A stretch of 64,000 nt of DNA, taken from assembly GCF_014203275.1 (NCBI RefSeq), contig NZ_JACHIP010000006.1, positions 186,001 through 250,000 of the forward strand. The letters are read 5' to 3'. Positions 18,054 to 26,644 of this stretch are shown piece after piece; positions within the stretch are counted from its first letter, which is position 1, and each line of letters opens with the position of its first letter. A program made the translations under genes and the position numbers. Origin of the DNA: Granulicella aggregans. Its GTDB lineage: Bacteria > Acidobacteriota > Terriglobia > Terriglobales > Acidobacteriaceae. The notes beneath the pieces are model-generated. The model saw only the letters and a list, made by a program, of their open reading frames with translations, was not told where the DNA came from and made no database searches.

Positions 18054-18095
18054 GCTTCAAGTTTACCGTGATCGACATCTCTGGAGTCGCGCGGC

Positions 18096-20960
18096 CTAGT
18101 CGTCATCATCCTTCTTAGCCTTCTTCCGCTTCTCCATCAGCATCGGAGGCACCGTCTTACCCCCCATCGCATCCTGCCAAAGGACCACGTTCAACTTCTG
18201 CGCATCCGCACGGTCCGCATGACGAAAGTCCATCTTCATCGACTCCTTCGCACCCGGCGCAGTCTTCTTGTTCGCCGTATAGATCAGCCCGTTATCCCGG
18301 TTCCGATAGTCCGCCTGATACGGCGCATCATCGCCCGCACCGGTAAACACCGTATTGATCAGCGAGCACAACGCATCATTGTTATTCATCGGCGGAATCC
18401 CCAGCAGCGTCTCCATCGTCCGAATCACGCTCACCGTCGAATAGAACCGGCTATCCACAAACGGTCCGCCATCCGCGGCCTTTGGTGAATACTTACTCAC
18501 CACTAGAGCTGTACTCCGATGCGCATCCACGTGGTCGGCCCCGTTCTGCGCATCGTCCTCAAGGATGAAGAACGCCGTGTCCTCCCAGAACTTGGTATGC
18601 GAGATCATCTCGACCGCCCGCCCCACGGCCAAATCGTTATCGGCTACAGACGCCTTCGGCGTCGGATCTCCCGGAGTAGTCCCCGCCGTATGATCGTTCG
18701 CCAGCCGCAGCATCACGAAGTTCGGCATCGTGTCGTGCCCAGCTTTACGATCAGACACCCACTGCTTCAGATGCTGCTCGAAGATCTGCACCCGAATCTG
18801 GTCCGGCACCATCAGGTTGAAGTCCGGTGCCTCGACGGCAAAGTGCCCCACCAGCTCAGGCTTGGTCGCCAGGTTCTTCGCCATCCGCGGGATCGCCCAT
18901 GGCCAAAGATTTACACCGCCTCCCCAGTTAGCCGGCAGAGGCTGCCCTGGCTTGATCTCCGGGTCCTTGCAAGGCTCGCCGGCAAGCATCGGGCCGTCCT
19001 GGGGATTGTCCGTATGCTTCTCATCGCAGAAGACCGAGGAGATGTACTCGCCAAAGTGATACAGCGTCTTGCCATGCTTCGTAAGGTTCGTCCACAGATA
19101 CCCACTCGCCGGCTCGTTCACATCGGGAATCTTCTGCAGCAGCGGATACCCCGACGACACCACGCCCTCGAAGTCGTACCCACGCTCACCACCGCGATAG
19201 TCCTGCTCCCACGTCTTCTCAAGATAGTCCGTCCCAATCGCCGCGTTCGACCACACATGCCCGTCGCCCGATACCTCTCCCGAGTCGAAGAAGTTATCCA
19301 ACACTCCGAACCTCAGCGCCAGCGCGTGTTCATTCGGCGCGATGTCTGCCCCGTACATGGTCAGGCTCGCATCGCCGTTGCCCACCGCCTTGCCGTCTTT
19401 GCTCAGGTCGCCCAGAATCTGGTCGTACGTCCGGTTTTCCTTGATGATGTAGATCACGTGCTTGATGCGGTCGCTCGATCCATCCGCAAACTTGATCTTC
19501 TCCTCCGCCGCCTTCATCCGGTTGGACTCCAGCACCTGAGCCGTACTCGCTTTCAGGTTGTTTTGCACTGCCGCCTCATCAAGCGTTGCAATCGACCCAT
19601 ACAACAGCGTCGCAATGTACGTCCCCGGCGTGCTCAGCTTCTTCTGGGACTTCATCTCCTCCGTCAGCCGCTGCGGAAAGTTATTCGGACCCGTCCCCTT
19701 ACCCTTCGCCGTTGCAACATAAACCTTGCCTCCGGCGAATGCCACGTTCATCGGCATCCACTCCGTCGGCACAAATCCAACCGGCTCCGCAAACCCCTTC
19801 GTCGCCACGCTCTTCGTCAACTTCGCTGTATCGATCACCGCCAGAGCATCCGATCCCATATTCGCGACATACAGTCTGCGCCCGTCCTCTGACACCGCCA
19901 GTGCCGCAGGCTCCGCTCCAAAGTAAGTCTGCCCTGGCAGCCGCGTATCGAAGTACCCCTTCACCGCGAAGGCCGCGCCCTTCAAATCAATTGCCGCCAC
20001 CGCATCGCGATTCGATAACGCCACGAACATCGTCTTCCCATCTGCCGTAATATCCAGCGCACAAGGATGCGTCCCGGGCGCAATCGGACTCTTGGGCTTC
20101 AACAGCGCCAGCTTCCGCCCAACCTTATTCGCCTTCAGATCAAGCTCAACCACCTCCGACGAGTTCCAAAGCGCCACATAAGCCCGCGCCTCATCTTTAG
20201 CGACAGCCAGCGCCACCGGATACACCGACGGCACATTGTTCGTCTCCGCCAGATCGAACCGCTTCAGCACCGCGCCCGTTACTGCATCGAGTAGCAGCAC
20301 ATCGTCCGAGAGATTGTCCGCCACCAGCAATCTTTCCGCACCCGCTCCACCGATCACCGCGATCGCCGCGGGGAAAGGGACTCCCAGCACGCCATCTCCG
20401 CCACCCTTGCGCTCGAGGATCTTCGTCGTCTTTCCGGGAGCAAGCTGCTGCAGCGGAATCTTGATCATCCTCTCGGCGGTAATCTTCCCCTCGCTGAAGC
20501 CGTACACGGCCACACCGCTCCCGCTATCGCCATCCTTCTCGCCCAGCGGATCAGTTGTAGAAGCCATGCTCGCGTAGATATGCCGTCCATCCTTGCTGAA
20601 GGCGAGCCCCGAGTAGAGCGTCTGCTTCGCCACGCGCGCCAGCGTCCGGCTATCAGGAAAGTCTTCGACCTTTCCCGTCGTCGTATCCAGCACCGCCAGC
20701 GACTGGTCGTAGTTCGACTCGAACGTCCCATAGCCCGCATTCAGCGTCACCACGTACCGCTTATCCGGCGACACCGCAATCGACATCGGCAGCGTATTCA
20801 ACCGCTTCGGATCACCCGGTACCGGCATCGTTAACTGCTTGCTCGTCGGCAGGTCGATCGTCTTGCCATCCTGAGCAAATGCCGCAAACGTCAACGAAGA
20901 GACCCATACCGCACTCACAAATCCCGCTACGCCGTAACACCGCAAGCCACGCATATCCAT
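18096..20960 (-). CDS. Exported YncE-like beta-propeller fused to a phosphoesterase domain
   Basis: 954 residues with an N-terminal signal (MDMRGLRCYGVAGFVSAVW...FAQ). Residues ~35-490 form a seven-bladed-type propeller with repeated ALAVSEDGRRLYVANMGSD-like units. From ~500 the phosphoesterase (PF04185-like, alkaline phosphatase fold) domain starts at HVIYIIKENRTYDQILGD, with FFDSGEVSGDGHVW and FFILEDDAQNGADHVDAHR as likely metal and phosphate site segments. The protein ends in a Lys/Asp-rich tail. Family knowledge: such fusions are common in Acidobacteriota and are annotated as bifunctional YncE/alkaline phosphatase family proteins; the substrate is not established. It lies 42 bp upstream of manA on the same strand. 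Confidence 0.85.
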   Translation of the reverse strand: MDMRGLRCYGVAGFVSAVWVSSLTFAAFAQDGKTIDLPTSKQLTMPVPGDPKRLNTLPMSIAVSPDKRYVVTLNAGYGTFESNYDQSLAVLDTTTGKVEDFPDSRTLARVAKQTLYSGLAFSKDGRHIYASMASTTDPLGEKDGDSGSGVAVYGFSEGKITAERMIKIPLQQLAPGKTTKILERKGGGDGVLGVPFPAAIAVIGGAGAERLLVADNLSDDVLLLDAVTGAVLKRFDLAETNNVPSVYPVALAVAKDEARAYVALWNSSEVVELDLKANKVGRKLALLKPKSPIAPGTHPCALDITADGKTMFVALSNRDAVAAIDLKGAAFAVKGYFDTRLPGQTYFGAEPAALAVSEDGRRLYVANMGSDALAVIDTAKLTKSVATKGFAEPVGFVPTEWMPMNVAFAGGKVYVATAKGKGTGPNNFPQRLTEEMKSQKKLSTPGTYIATLLYGSIATLDEAAVQNNLKASTAQVLESNRMKAAEEKIKFADGSSDRIKHVIYIIKENRTYDQILGDLSKDGKAVGNGDASLTMYGADIAPNEHALALRFGVLDNFFDSGEVSGDGHVWSNAAIGTDYLEKTWEQDYRGGERGYDFEGVVSSGYPLLQKIPDVNEPASGYLWTNLTKHGKTLYHFGEYISSVFCDEKHTDNPQDGPMLAGEPCKDPEIKPGQPLPANWGGGVNLWPWAIPRMAKNLATKPELVGHFAVEAPDFNLMVPDQIRVQIFEQHLKQWVSDRKAGHDTMPNFVMLRLANDHTAGTTPGDPTPKASVADNDLAVGRAVEMISHTKFWEDTAFFILEDDAQNGADHVDAHRSTALVVSKYSPKAADGGPFVDSRFYSTVSVIRTMETLLGIPPMNNNDALCSLINTVFTGAGDDAPYQADYRNRDNGLIYTANKKTAPGAKESMKMDFRHADRADAQKLNVVLWQDAMGGKTVPPMLMEKRKKAKKDDDD

Positions 20961-21086
20961 CCCCCGAACGTATCAAACTCCGTCGTAACCGGCATTACAA
21001 AACTCTTACAACCGCCTCTTTGCGATCCTGTTAGCGTTGTCCTTGTAGCAGCTTGGTAACAGGAACAAGGGGACAAGAAGACACCT

Positions 21087-22094
21087 ATGAAGCAAGCCAC
21101 CATCACACCTGAAAAGCTCTCGGCTGCCGCCGCGTACAAGCCTCAGATCGGCGACCTGCCCAACGCAATCTCTGACCTTCCCATCGCCGCCAAGGTTGCG
21201 CAGAAGGTCAAGCAGGACCTCCGCATGGGCCGTGAGCACCAGCAGGGACGCATCAACTGGATCACCACCATCGTCATGGGCCTCTTCCATGTCCTCGCAA
21301 TCGTGGCGCTCTTCTTCTTCTCCTGGAAGAACCTCGCTGCCTTCGCGATCACCTACTTTTTCGCCATCAACGTCGGCATCGGCGTCTCGTATCACCGCCT
21401 GCTGACGCACCGCGGCTTCCGCTGCCCCAAGTGGGTTGAGTACTTCGTGACCGCCTGTGGGACGATGGCTCTTGAGGGAGGCCCGATCTTCTGGGTCGCC
21501 ACCCACCGCGTCCACCACCAGAACTCCGACCACGAAGGCGATCCGCACACCCCCACCGAAGGCACCTGGTGGGCGCACGCCGGCTGGATCCTCTCCGGTC
21601 GCGCCATGCACTCCGAAACCGCCCTCCTCGGCCGCTACGCTCCCGACCTCACCCGCGATCCGGTCCACGTCTGGCTCAGCAAGTACCACTGGCTGCCGCT
21701 CACGCTCTCTGGCCTTCTCCAGATCGCTATCGGCACCTGGGCCACGGGTCACATCTCCGGCGGTCTCACCATGCTCCTCTGGGGAACCTTCCTCCGCGTC
21801 ACGCTTGGCTTGCACGCAACCTGGCTGGTCAACTCCGCGACCCACATGTTCGGATCGCGGCGCTTCGAGACCAAGGACGATTCCCGCAACAGCTGGTGGG
21901 TCGCTCTGCTCACCGGTGGCGAAGGCTGGCACAACAACCACCACGCCCACCCGGTCAGCGCCCGCCACGGCCTGACGTGGTATGAGTTCGATGTGAACTA
22001 CTACTGCATCTGGGTCCTCAGCAAGCTCGGCCTCGCTGAAAAGGTCCAGATCGCCAAGTTCGACCCCAAGAACCCCAAGCCAGCCGGAGTCTAA
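21087..22094 (+). CDS. Membrane fatty acid (acyl-CoA/acyl-lipid) desaturase
   Basis: 335 residues, four hydrophobic segments (~57-80, ~84-101, ~203-222, ~226-246) and the three histidine boxes of the class: HRLLTH (H103-H108), HRVHH (H140-H144) and HNNHH (H282-H286). Family reaction: O2-dependent insertion of a cis double bond, typically delta-9, by a di-iron centre. The N-terminus is soluble and Ala-rich. A strong hairpin terminator lies 18 bp after the stop. The next gene is a radical SAM protein, so this may be a lipid-modification neighbourhood, although the terminator separates the transcripts. Confidence 0.9.
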   Translation: MKQATITPEKLSAAAAYKPQIGDLPNAISDLPIAAKVAQKVKQDLRMGREHQQGRINWITTIVMGLFHVLAIVALFFFSWKNLAAFAITYFFAINVGIGVSYHRLLTHRGFRCPKWVEYFVTACGTMALEGGPIFWVATHRVHHQNSDHEGDPHTPTEGTWWAHAGWILSGRAMHSETALLGRYAPDLTRDPVHVWLSKYHWLPLTLSGLLQIAIGTWATGHISGGLTMLLWGTFLRVTLGLHATWLVNSATHMFGSRRFETKDDSRNSWWVALLTGGEGWHNNHHAHPVSARHGLTWYEFDVNYYCIWVLSKLGLAEKVQIAKFDPKNPKPAGV

Positions 22095-22112
22095 ACCCCT
22101 CCGAACCACCCC

Positions 22113-22146
22113 AGACGGCCATCCTTCACTTGAAGGATGGCCGTCT
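22113..22146 (+). terminator. Hairpin terminator after the desaturase
   Basis: A perfect 14-bp stem (AGACGGCCATCCTT and its complement) around a 6-nt loop, followed by CCTTTG. The U tract is weak, but the stem is strong and correctly placed 18 bp after the stop codon. Confidence 0.75.
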
Positions 22147-22158
22147 CCTTTGAGAGCC

Positions 22159-22214
22159 GTCATCTTGAGCGGAGTTATTCGCAGCTTCACCGCCAATAAC
22201 ATAGTCGAAGGACC
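22159..22214 (+). repeat. Dispersed 56-bp hairpin repeat, copy 1
   Basis: Begins GTCATCTTGAGCGGAG and ends TAGTCGAAGGACC. Aligns along its length with 57022-57077 (opposite strand) and with 28778-28836. The internal arms here are GTTATT and AATAAC around a TCGCAGCTTCACCG-like middle. Intergenic in every case. Confidence 0.6.
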
Positions 22215-22273
22215 CCAAAGCCGATCATTGCTCCCGAGCCGCTCGAAGATTTCTCCCCAGGCATCCGTCAGAC

Positions 22274-22293
22274 ATTCGTGCGAAGCACGAACC
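22274..22293 (+). repeat. TTCGTG-N5-CACGAA hairpin core of the second repeat family
   Basis: Contains TTCGTG, five loop bases and CACGAA, followed by CC. The same core ends the longer copies at 24107-24175 and 57099-57168. Only the hairpin end of the element is recognisable here. Confidence 0.5.
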
Positions 22294-22513
22294 ATCTCGC
22301 ATTGTTCGATACCGCACCAAAACCCCGCCCCAAATTGTCTTTTACCCGACAAAACACCTACGTAAATCTGTATGATCGAGTGGCCATCACCTCGGCACGA
22401 TCTGTCGCAGGTCATACGCAGTAGAGGCTCTTCTCTCTCATTGGAGATCACCGGCACAGCCGGTCCCCTGGGAACACGAAGTCAGCACGCCCCCCAGCGG
22501 AGCCCTCTTACGC

Positions 22514-24097
22514 ATGTCTGTTCACCTGATTAATCCCAGCGACAACGCCTTTGGCACTGCCGTCATCACCCCGCGCTGGCTCTTCGTCCTCGCCGCCGCC
22601 ACCCCTCGCTCCTTCGGCGACCCCATCCTCGTAGACGAGTCGATTGAACAACTTGACCCAGAAACGATCCAGTCCGGCGACGTCGTCGGCATCAGCGTCC
22701 ATACCGGTAACGCCCTGCGCGGCTACCAGGTCGGCAAACTCGCCAAGGATCGCGGCGCGACCGTAGTCTACGGCGGAATCCACGCCACCCTCTTTCCCGA
22801 CGAGCCCTTCGAACGCGGCTACGCCGACCACGTCGTCAAGGGAGACGGGGATGTCGCCTGGGGCAACGTCCTCCGCGACATCGAGAGTGACTCGACCAAG
22901 CTCGTCTACGAAGGCGGCAAGATCGAAGGCGAGGAGTTCCTCGCCGCCCGCTGGGACCTCATGCAGAAGGACAAGTACATGTGGGCCTCCGTCCAGACCA
23001 TCCGCGGCTGTCCGAAACATTGCTCCTTCTGCTCCGTCTGGCGCACCGACGGCCAAAAGCCCCGCCAGCGCTCCTTCGAAAACGTCATCAACGAGATCAT
23101 CGACCTCCGCCGTCTCGGCTTCCGCTTCATCGCACTCGCCGACGACAACTTCTACCCGGTCACGTTGACCGACCTGCGTCTCGCTGAACAACAGGGCGAT
23201 CAGGCCAAGCTTGACTCCCTGCGCGCCACTCGCGCCGAACGCTACGCCCTCATGGCCGAGCTCGCCAAGCTCCCCAAGGACATGGTCTTCTTCACCCAGA
23301 TCACCATGGAGTCCGCCGAGGACACCGACTATCTCGACGCCATGCGCAAGGCCAACATTAAGGGCGCTCTCGTCGGTGTCGAAGCCGTAACGCCCGAAGG
23401 TCTGAAGGCCGTCTACAAGGACTTCAACTACTCCGGCGACCGTCTCATTCAGCAGCTCCAGACATTCCGCAAGCACGGCGTACACGTCCTAGGATCCTTC
23501 ATCTTCGGCCTTCCCACGGACAAGGAATCCACCTTCAATGCTACTGTCGAAGTCGCCATGAAAGCCGGCGTCACCTTCGCCCAGTTCGTCATGATGACCC
23601 CGTTCCCCGGAACCGTCGACTTTGGCCGTTGGGAAAAAGAACAGGCCGCCGCCCCCGAGCTCGTCGATGGCACTCCCATCACCCGCTACTGGCTCATCCC
23701 CACCGCCATCCGCCCCAAGATGTTCACCCCACATCCCTCCATGTCGTCGGACGAGATCAAGACCCGCACCCAGGGCGTCTGGGACCGCTTCTACGAGTGG
23801 GGTCCGGTCTGGAAGCGTTCGTCCTGCATCCAGAACAACCTCAAAGGTCGTATCGCCTTCGTCCTGCTCTCGAAGCTCTACCGCCAGATGTACGCCGGCA
23901 CCGGCATCTCGACCGATAGCGCCCGCCGCAGCAAGGCCAAGACGACCGCTCGCTGGATCGCCGCCAAGACCCGCCTGCTCTTTGTCTCGAAGCCCATGCC
24001 AGACCTGGCCTATCCCACCTGGGCTCCCCGCGCCCGCACGATGCCCCGTCTCACCCAGCTCACAGCACTGCCGTCGACCATAGACCCGTCAGCCTAG
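22514..24097 (+). CDS. Radical SAM protein with N-terminal B12-binding-like domain
   Basis: 527 residues. Residues ~1-145 have a B12-binding-like Rossmann pattern (GISVHTGNALRGYQVG, VVYGGIHATLFPDE) without the DxHxxG motif, as in BchE-type class B radical SAM proteins. The [4Fe-4S]/SAM motif is CPKHCSFC (C166, C170, C173), followed by a radical SAM barrel with LADDNFYPV and a C-terminal region of ~150 residues without a domain I can name. Possible roles from family knowledge are lipid or hopanoid methylation, tetraether-type lipid coupling, or a cyclase. No Cys-rich extra cluster is evident. Neighbouring a desaturase makes a lipid substrate plausible, but this is inference. Confidence 0.8.
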   Translation: MSVHLINPSDNAFGTAVITPRWLFVLAAATPRSFGDPILVDESIEQLDPETIQSGDVVGISVHTGNALRGYQVGKLAKDRGATVVYGGIHATLFPDEPFERGYADHVVKGDGDVAWGNVLRDIESDSTKLVYEGGKIEGEEFLAARWDLMQKDKYMWASVQTIRGCPKHCSFCSVWRTDGQKPRQRSFENVINEIIDLRRLGFRFIALADDNFYPVTLTDLRLAEQQGDQAKLDSLRATRAERYALMAELAKLPKDMVFFTQITMESAEDTDYLDAMRKANIKGALVGVEAVTPEGLKAVYKDFNYSGDRLIQQLQTFRKHGVHVLGSFIFGLPTDKESTFNATVEVAMKAGVTFAQFVMMTPFPGTVDFGRWEKEQAAAPELVDGTPITRYWLIPTAIRPKMFTPHPSMSSDEIKTRTQGVWDRFYEWGPVWKRSSCIQNNLKGRIAFVLLSKLYRQMYAGTGISTDSARRSKAKTTARWIAAKTRLLFVSKPMPDLAYPTWAPRARTMPRLTQLTALPSTIDPSA

Positions 24098-24106
24098 GCA
24101 AGAAAC

Positions 24107-24175
24107 GGGTGTCCCATCCATCGCGCCGTTGTCTTGTGCGATGGGTGGGAGATTCGTGTGCCGCACGAACCGCCT
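24107..24175 (+). repeat. Dispersed ~70-bp repeat, copy 1
   Basis: Starts GGGTGTCCCATC, contains GGGTGGG and ends in ATTCGTG-(5)-CACGAACCGCCT. It aligns with the reverse complement of 57099-57168 at both ends, with a more divergent middle. It lies between the radical SAM gene and the histidine kinase, and in-frame reading of it would give a false N-terminal extension to the kinase. Confidence 0.65.
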
Positions 24176-24326
24176 CTCTCCCATCCCTGAAAAGCCTCCC
24201 CAAAACACTTCAAGCCCCCTCGCCTTCCAGCCGATAACCTCTCTCAGTGCAGCCGCAACTCCTGCGCCTGTTCGTCCTTGGGCCCCAAAGCTGGACCAGA
24301 GCGAAATCTCAACCAGAGACACCAGG

Positions 24327-26192
24327 ATGCCCTATCAAGCGACCACCACGGGTTCGAAGATTGCGATCTGGGTGCCCGTCCTTGCCGCCATCCTGGTCTT
24401 GATCGCCGACGCACGCACCCCCCGCGGTGTCGTGTTCTGCACGGCCTATATTCCTCTGATCTACTTCGGCCTACAGTTTTCGCGTGCCCGAGTCGTCTTC
24501 CTCTACGCCTTCGTCGCCAGCGTGATGACGATAGCGGGCGCTTGTCTCAAACATCCGAGCGCGGTCACCCTGTGGATGCTTCTGACCAATCGCGTCGTGA
24601 ACATCGCCGTCATCTGGTGGACCGCCGAACAACTCTTTCAGCATCGGGTGATTCGGGAAGCTCTTGCGCAACAGGAGCTCACAGCGGTGCGCCAAGAGGC
24701 CGCTGGCAACGCCTCTCTGCTCGCTACCATCGTCGATTCCTCCGACGAAGCCATCATCTCAAAGTCTCTCGACGGCACCATCAAGAGCTGGAACCGCGGG
24801 GCCGAGCGCGTCTTTGGCTACCGAGAGGAGGAGGCTATCGGAAGGCCGATCTCTATGCTCATCCCACTCGAACTCCTGAAGGAGGAGGGCCAGATATTGG
24901 ACGCAATGGTGCACGGCAAGGCAATCGAACACTTCGAAACTGTCCGCCTGCATAAGAACGGCAGCAGAATCGAAGTCTCGATCACCGTATCGCCCGTCAA
25001 GGATCTCCAGGGAAGAGTCGTCGGGGCGTCGAAGAACCTGCGAGAGGTAGGCAGGCGCAAAGGTACAGAGGCAATGCTCGCCGCTGTCGTCAACAACGCG
25101 ATCGACGGCCTCGTCACGATTGATGATCACGGGAACGTCGAAACCTTCAACCGTTCGTGCGAGGCGATGTTTCGCTGCTCCGAGGCGGAGATCGTCGGCA
25201 AGAACCTGAGCACGCTCCTTCCCGAGCGCTACTACAGCGAGCACGCCGGCTACTTCGCAGAAGCCGGTAATCAAAGCGACGATCCGAGAAGCGGAGCCAT
25301 GGGTCGCGAGGTCAGTGGCAGAAGGAAGGACGGCAGCTCCTTTCCCGTCGAACTCTCAATCAGCGGCTTTCAACTCGCAGGAGCCCGCCACTACTCCGGG
25401 ATTATTCGCGACATCACGGAGAAGAAGCGCGCCGAAGAAGAGGCAGCCAGCTACACCAGGGCCCTGCTCCGCAGCAACCAGGCACTCGACGAGTTCGCCT
25501 ATGCCGCGTCGCACGATCTCAAGGCCCCGCTTCGCGTCATCGACAACGCCTCCAAGTGGCTCGAAGAAGACCTCGAAGAGCATCTCACCGGCGAGATCCG
25601 CGAGAACATGCAGATGCTACGTGGCAGGGTCAAGCGCATGGACAGGCTGCTCAACGACCTCCTCGCCTACTCCCGAATCGGCCGTAAGGCTGACGCCGAC
25701 TTCTCTGAGATCGTCTCCGGGGCCTCGCTGATGAATGACGTACTCGCCATGATCACGCCGCCCGCAGGCTTTGAAATCACCGTAGACCCCGCCTTCGCCG
25801 GCCTCTCGCTATGCCGCATGCCGCTCCAGCAGATCCTGATGAACCTCATCAGCAATGCCATCAAGCATCACGACAGAAAGACAGGCAGGATCGACGTCAT
25901 CGTCGACCCCGGCGAGAAGATGCAAACCTTTGAGGTCAGGGACGACGGCCCAGGTATCGATCCCCGCTTCCACGCCCGCATCTTCGATATGTTTCAGACC
26001 CTCAAGCCACGCGACCAGGTCGAAGGCAGCGGCATGGGTCTCGCTATGGTGCGCAAGAACGTTGAGGTCTTCGGCGGCACCGTTGCGGTCGAATCTGACG
26101 GACGCGGCAGCACCTTCCGCTTTACCTGGCCAGCTCAACAGCCTGATATCGAGCGGGCCGTAGCAGCCAGCCCCGCAGGAGCGCACGCATGA
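24327..26192 (+). CDS. Membrane sensor histidine kinase with two PAS domains
   Basis: 621 residues from the ATG at 24327 (MPYQATTTGSKIAIWV...). I rejected an upstream start because that stretch overlaps a dispersed repeat. Residues ~8-100 contain hydrophobic helices forming a small membrane domain, then two PAS domains (~130-245 and ~250-370), a HisKA domain with H396 in SHDLKAPLR, and a HATPase domain with NAIKHH (N box), DDGPGID and GSGMGLAMV. The C-terminal half resembles phytochrome-like (Cph1-type) kinases. It overlaps the next response regulator by 4 bp (ATGA), so they are very likely cotranslated partners. Signal unknown. Confidence 0.88.
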   Translation: MPYQATTTGSKIAIWVPVLAAILVLIADARTPRGVVFCTAYIPLIYFGLQFSRARVVFLYAFVASVMTIAGACLKHPSAVTLWMLLTNRVVNIAVIWWTAEQLFQHRVIREALAQQELTAVRQEAAGNASLLATIVDSSDEAIISKSLDGTIKSWNRGAERVFGYREEEAIGRPISMLIPLELLKEEGQILDAMVHGKAIEHFETVRLHKNGSRIEVSITVSPVKDLQGRVVGASKNLREVGRRKGTEAMLAAVVNNAIDGLVTIDDHGNVETFNRSCEAMFRCSEAEIVGKNLSTLLPERYYSEHAGYFAEAGNQSDDPRSGAMGREVSGRRKDGSSFPVELSISGFQLAGARHYSGIIRDITEKKRAEEEAASYTRALLRSNQALDEFAYAASHDLKAPLRVIDNASKWLEEDLEEHLTGEIRENMQMLRGRVKRMDRLLNDLLAYSRIGRKADADFSEIVSGASLMNDVLAMITPPAGFEITVDPAFAGLSLCRMPLQQILMNLISNAIKHHDRKTGRIDVIVDPGEKMQTFEVRDDGPGIDPRFHARIFDMFQTLKPRDQVEGSGMGLAMVRKNVEVFGGTVAVESDGRGSTFRFTWPAQQPDIERAVAASPAGAHA

Positions 26193-26632
26193 CATACTCC
26201 GCTCAAGCTGAGAGCCGGCCGATCAACATTCTCCTCGTGGACGACGACGATGGAGATGCGCGCGCCGTGCAACGGGCCTTCGCCAAGGCCCGCATCGTGA
26301 ACCCCTTCTGCCGCGCCATCGATGGCATCGACGCCCTGGAACTGCTGCGCGGCGAGAATGGCAAAGTCAAAGTGAAATTTCCGCTCATCATGCTGGTCGA
26401 TCTCAACATGCCCCGCATGAACGGCATTGAACTTGTAGCCGCCCTGCGTGCCGACCCCGCCCTGCAGAAGACCGTCGTCTTCGTCCTTACGACCTCTTAT
26501 CGCGATGAAGACATGGACGCAGCCTACGGTCTCAACGTCGCCGGCTACATCGTCAAGGAGAAGGCGGGTGAAGACTTCCTCCGCCTCTTCAGCCTCGTCG
26601 ACAACTACTGGCGCATCGTTGAGCTGCCTTAG
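26189..26632 (+). CDS. Single-domain response regulator (CheY/Rcp1-like)
   Basis: 147 residues forming one receiver domain and nothing else: acidic pocket DDDDGD near residue 18, phospho-acceptor D71 in LVDLNMP, Thr in VFVLTTS and Lys in IVKEKAG. The length and the insert before D71 are typical of Rcp1-type partners of phytochrome-like kinases. It overlaps the kinase by 4 bp and precedes the next gene by 12 bp. It has no DNA-binding domain, so it acts by protein contact or phosphorelay. Confidence 0.9.
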   Translation: MTYSAQAESRPINILLVDDDDGDARAVQRAFAKARIVNPFCRAIDGIDALELLRGENGKVKVKFPLIMLVDLNMPRMNGIELVAALRADPALQKTVVFVLTTSYRDEDMDAAYGLNVAGYIVKEKAGEDFLRLFSLVDNYWRIVELP

Positions 26633-26644
26633 CGTGAGAGAACG

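Larger units (their letters stand above)
22095..22513. other. Intergenic region with terminator and dispersed repeats
   Basis: No gene is supported. It holds the desaturase terminator (22113-22146), a copy of the 56-bp repeat (22159-22214), the hairpin core of the second repeat family (22274-22293), and the leader of the radical SAM gene, in which ACCGGCACAGCCGGT (~22450-22464) can form a short hairpin. Confidence 0.6.

Noticed and set aside
18519..19892. 457-codon plus-strand frame opposite the YncE/phosphoesterase gene
   Set aside because: Composition is Arg/His/Pro-rich without domain motifs, typical of an antisense shadow of a GC-rich gene.
21006..22457. 483-codon minus-strand frame across the desaturase
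   Set aside because: The plus strand has three intact histidine boxes; the minus frame has no motif and also crosses the terminator and repeats.
24129..24326. Possible 66-residue N-terminal extension of the PAS kinase
   Set aside because: It is encoded by a dispersed repeat copy and has no ribosome site; the ATG at 24327 gives a normal membrane N-terminus.
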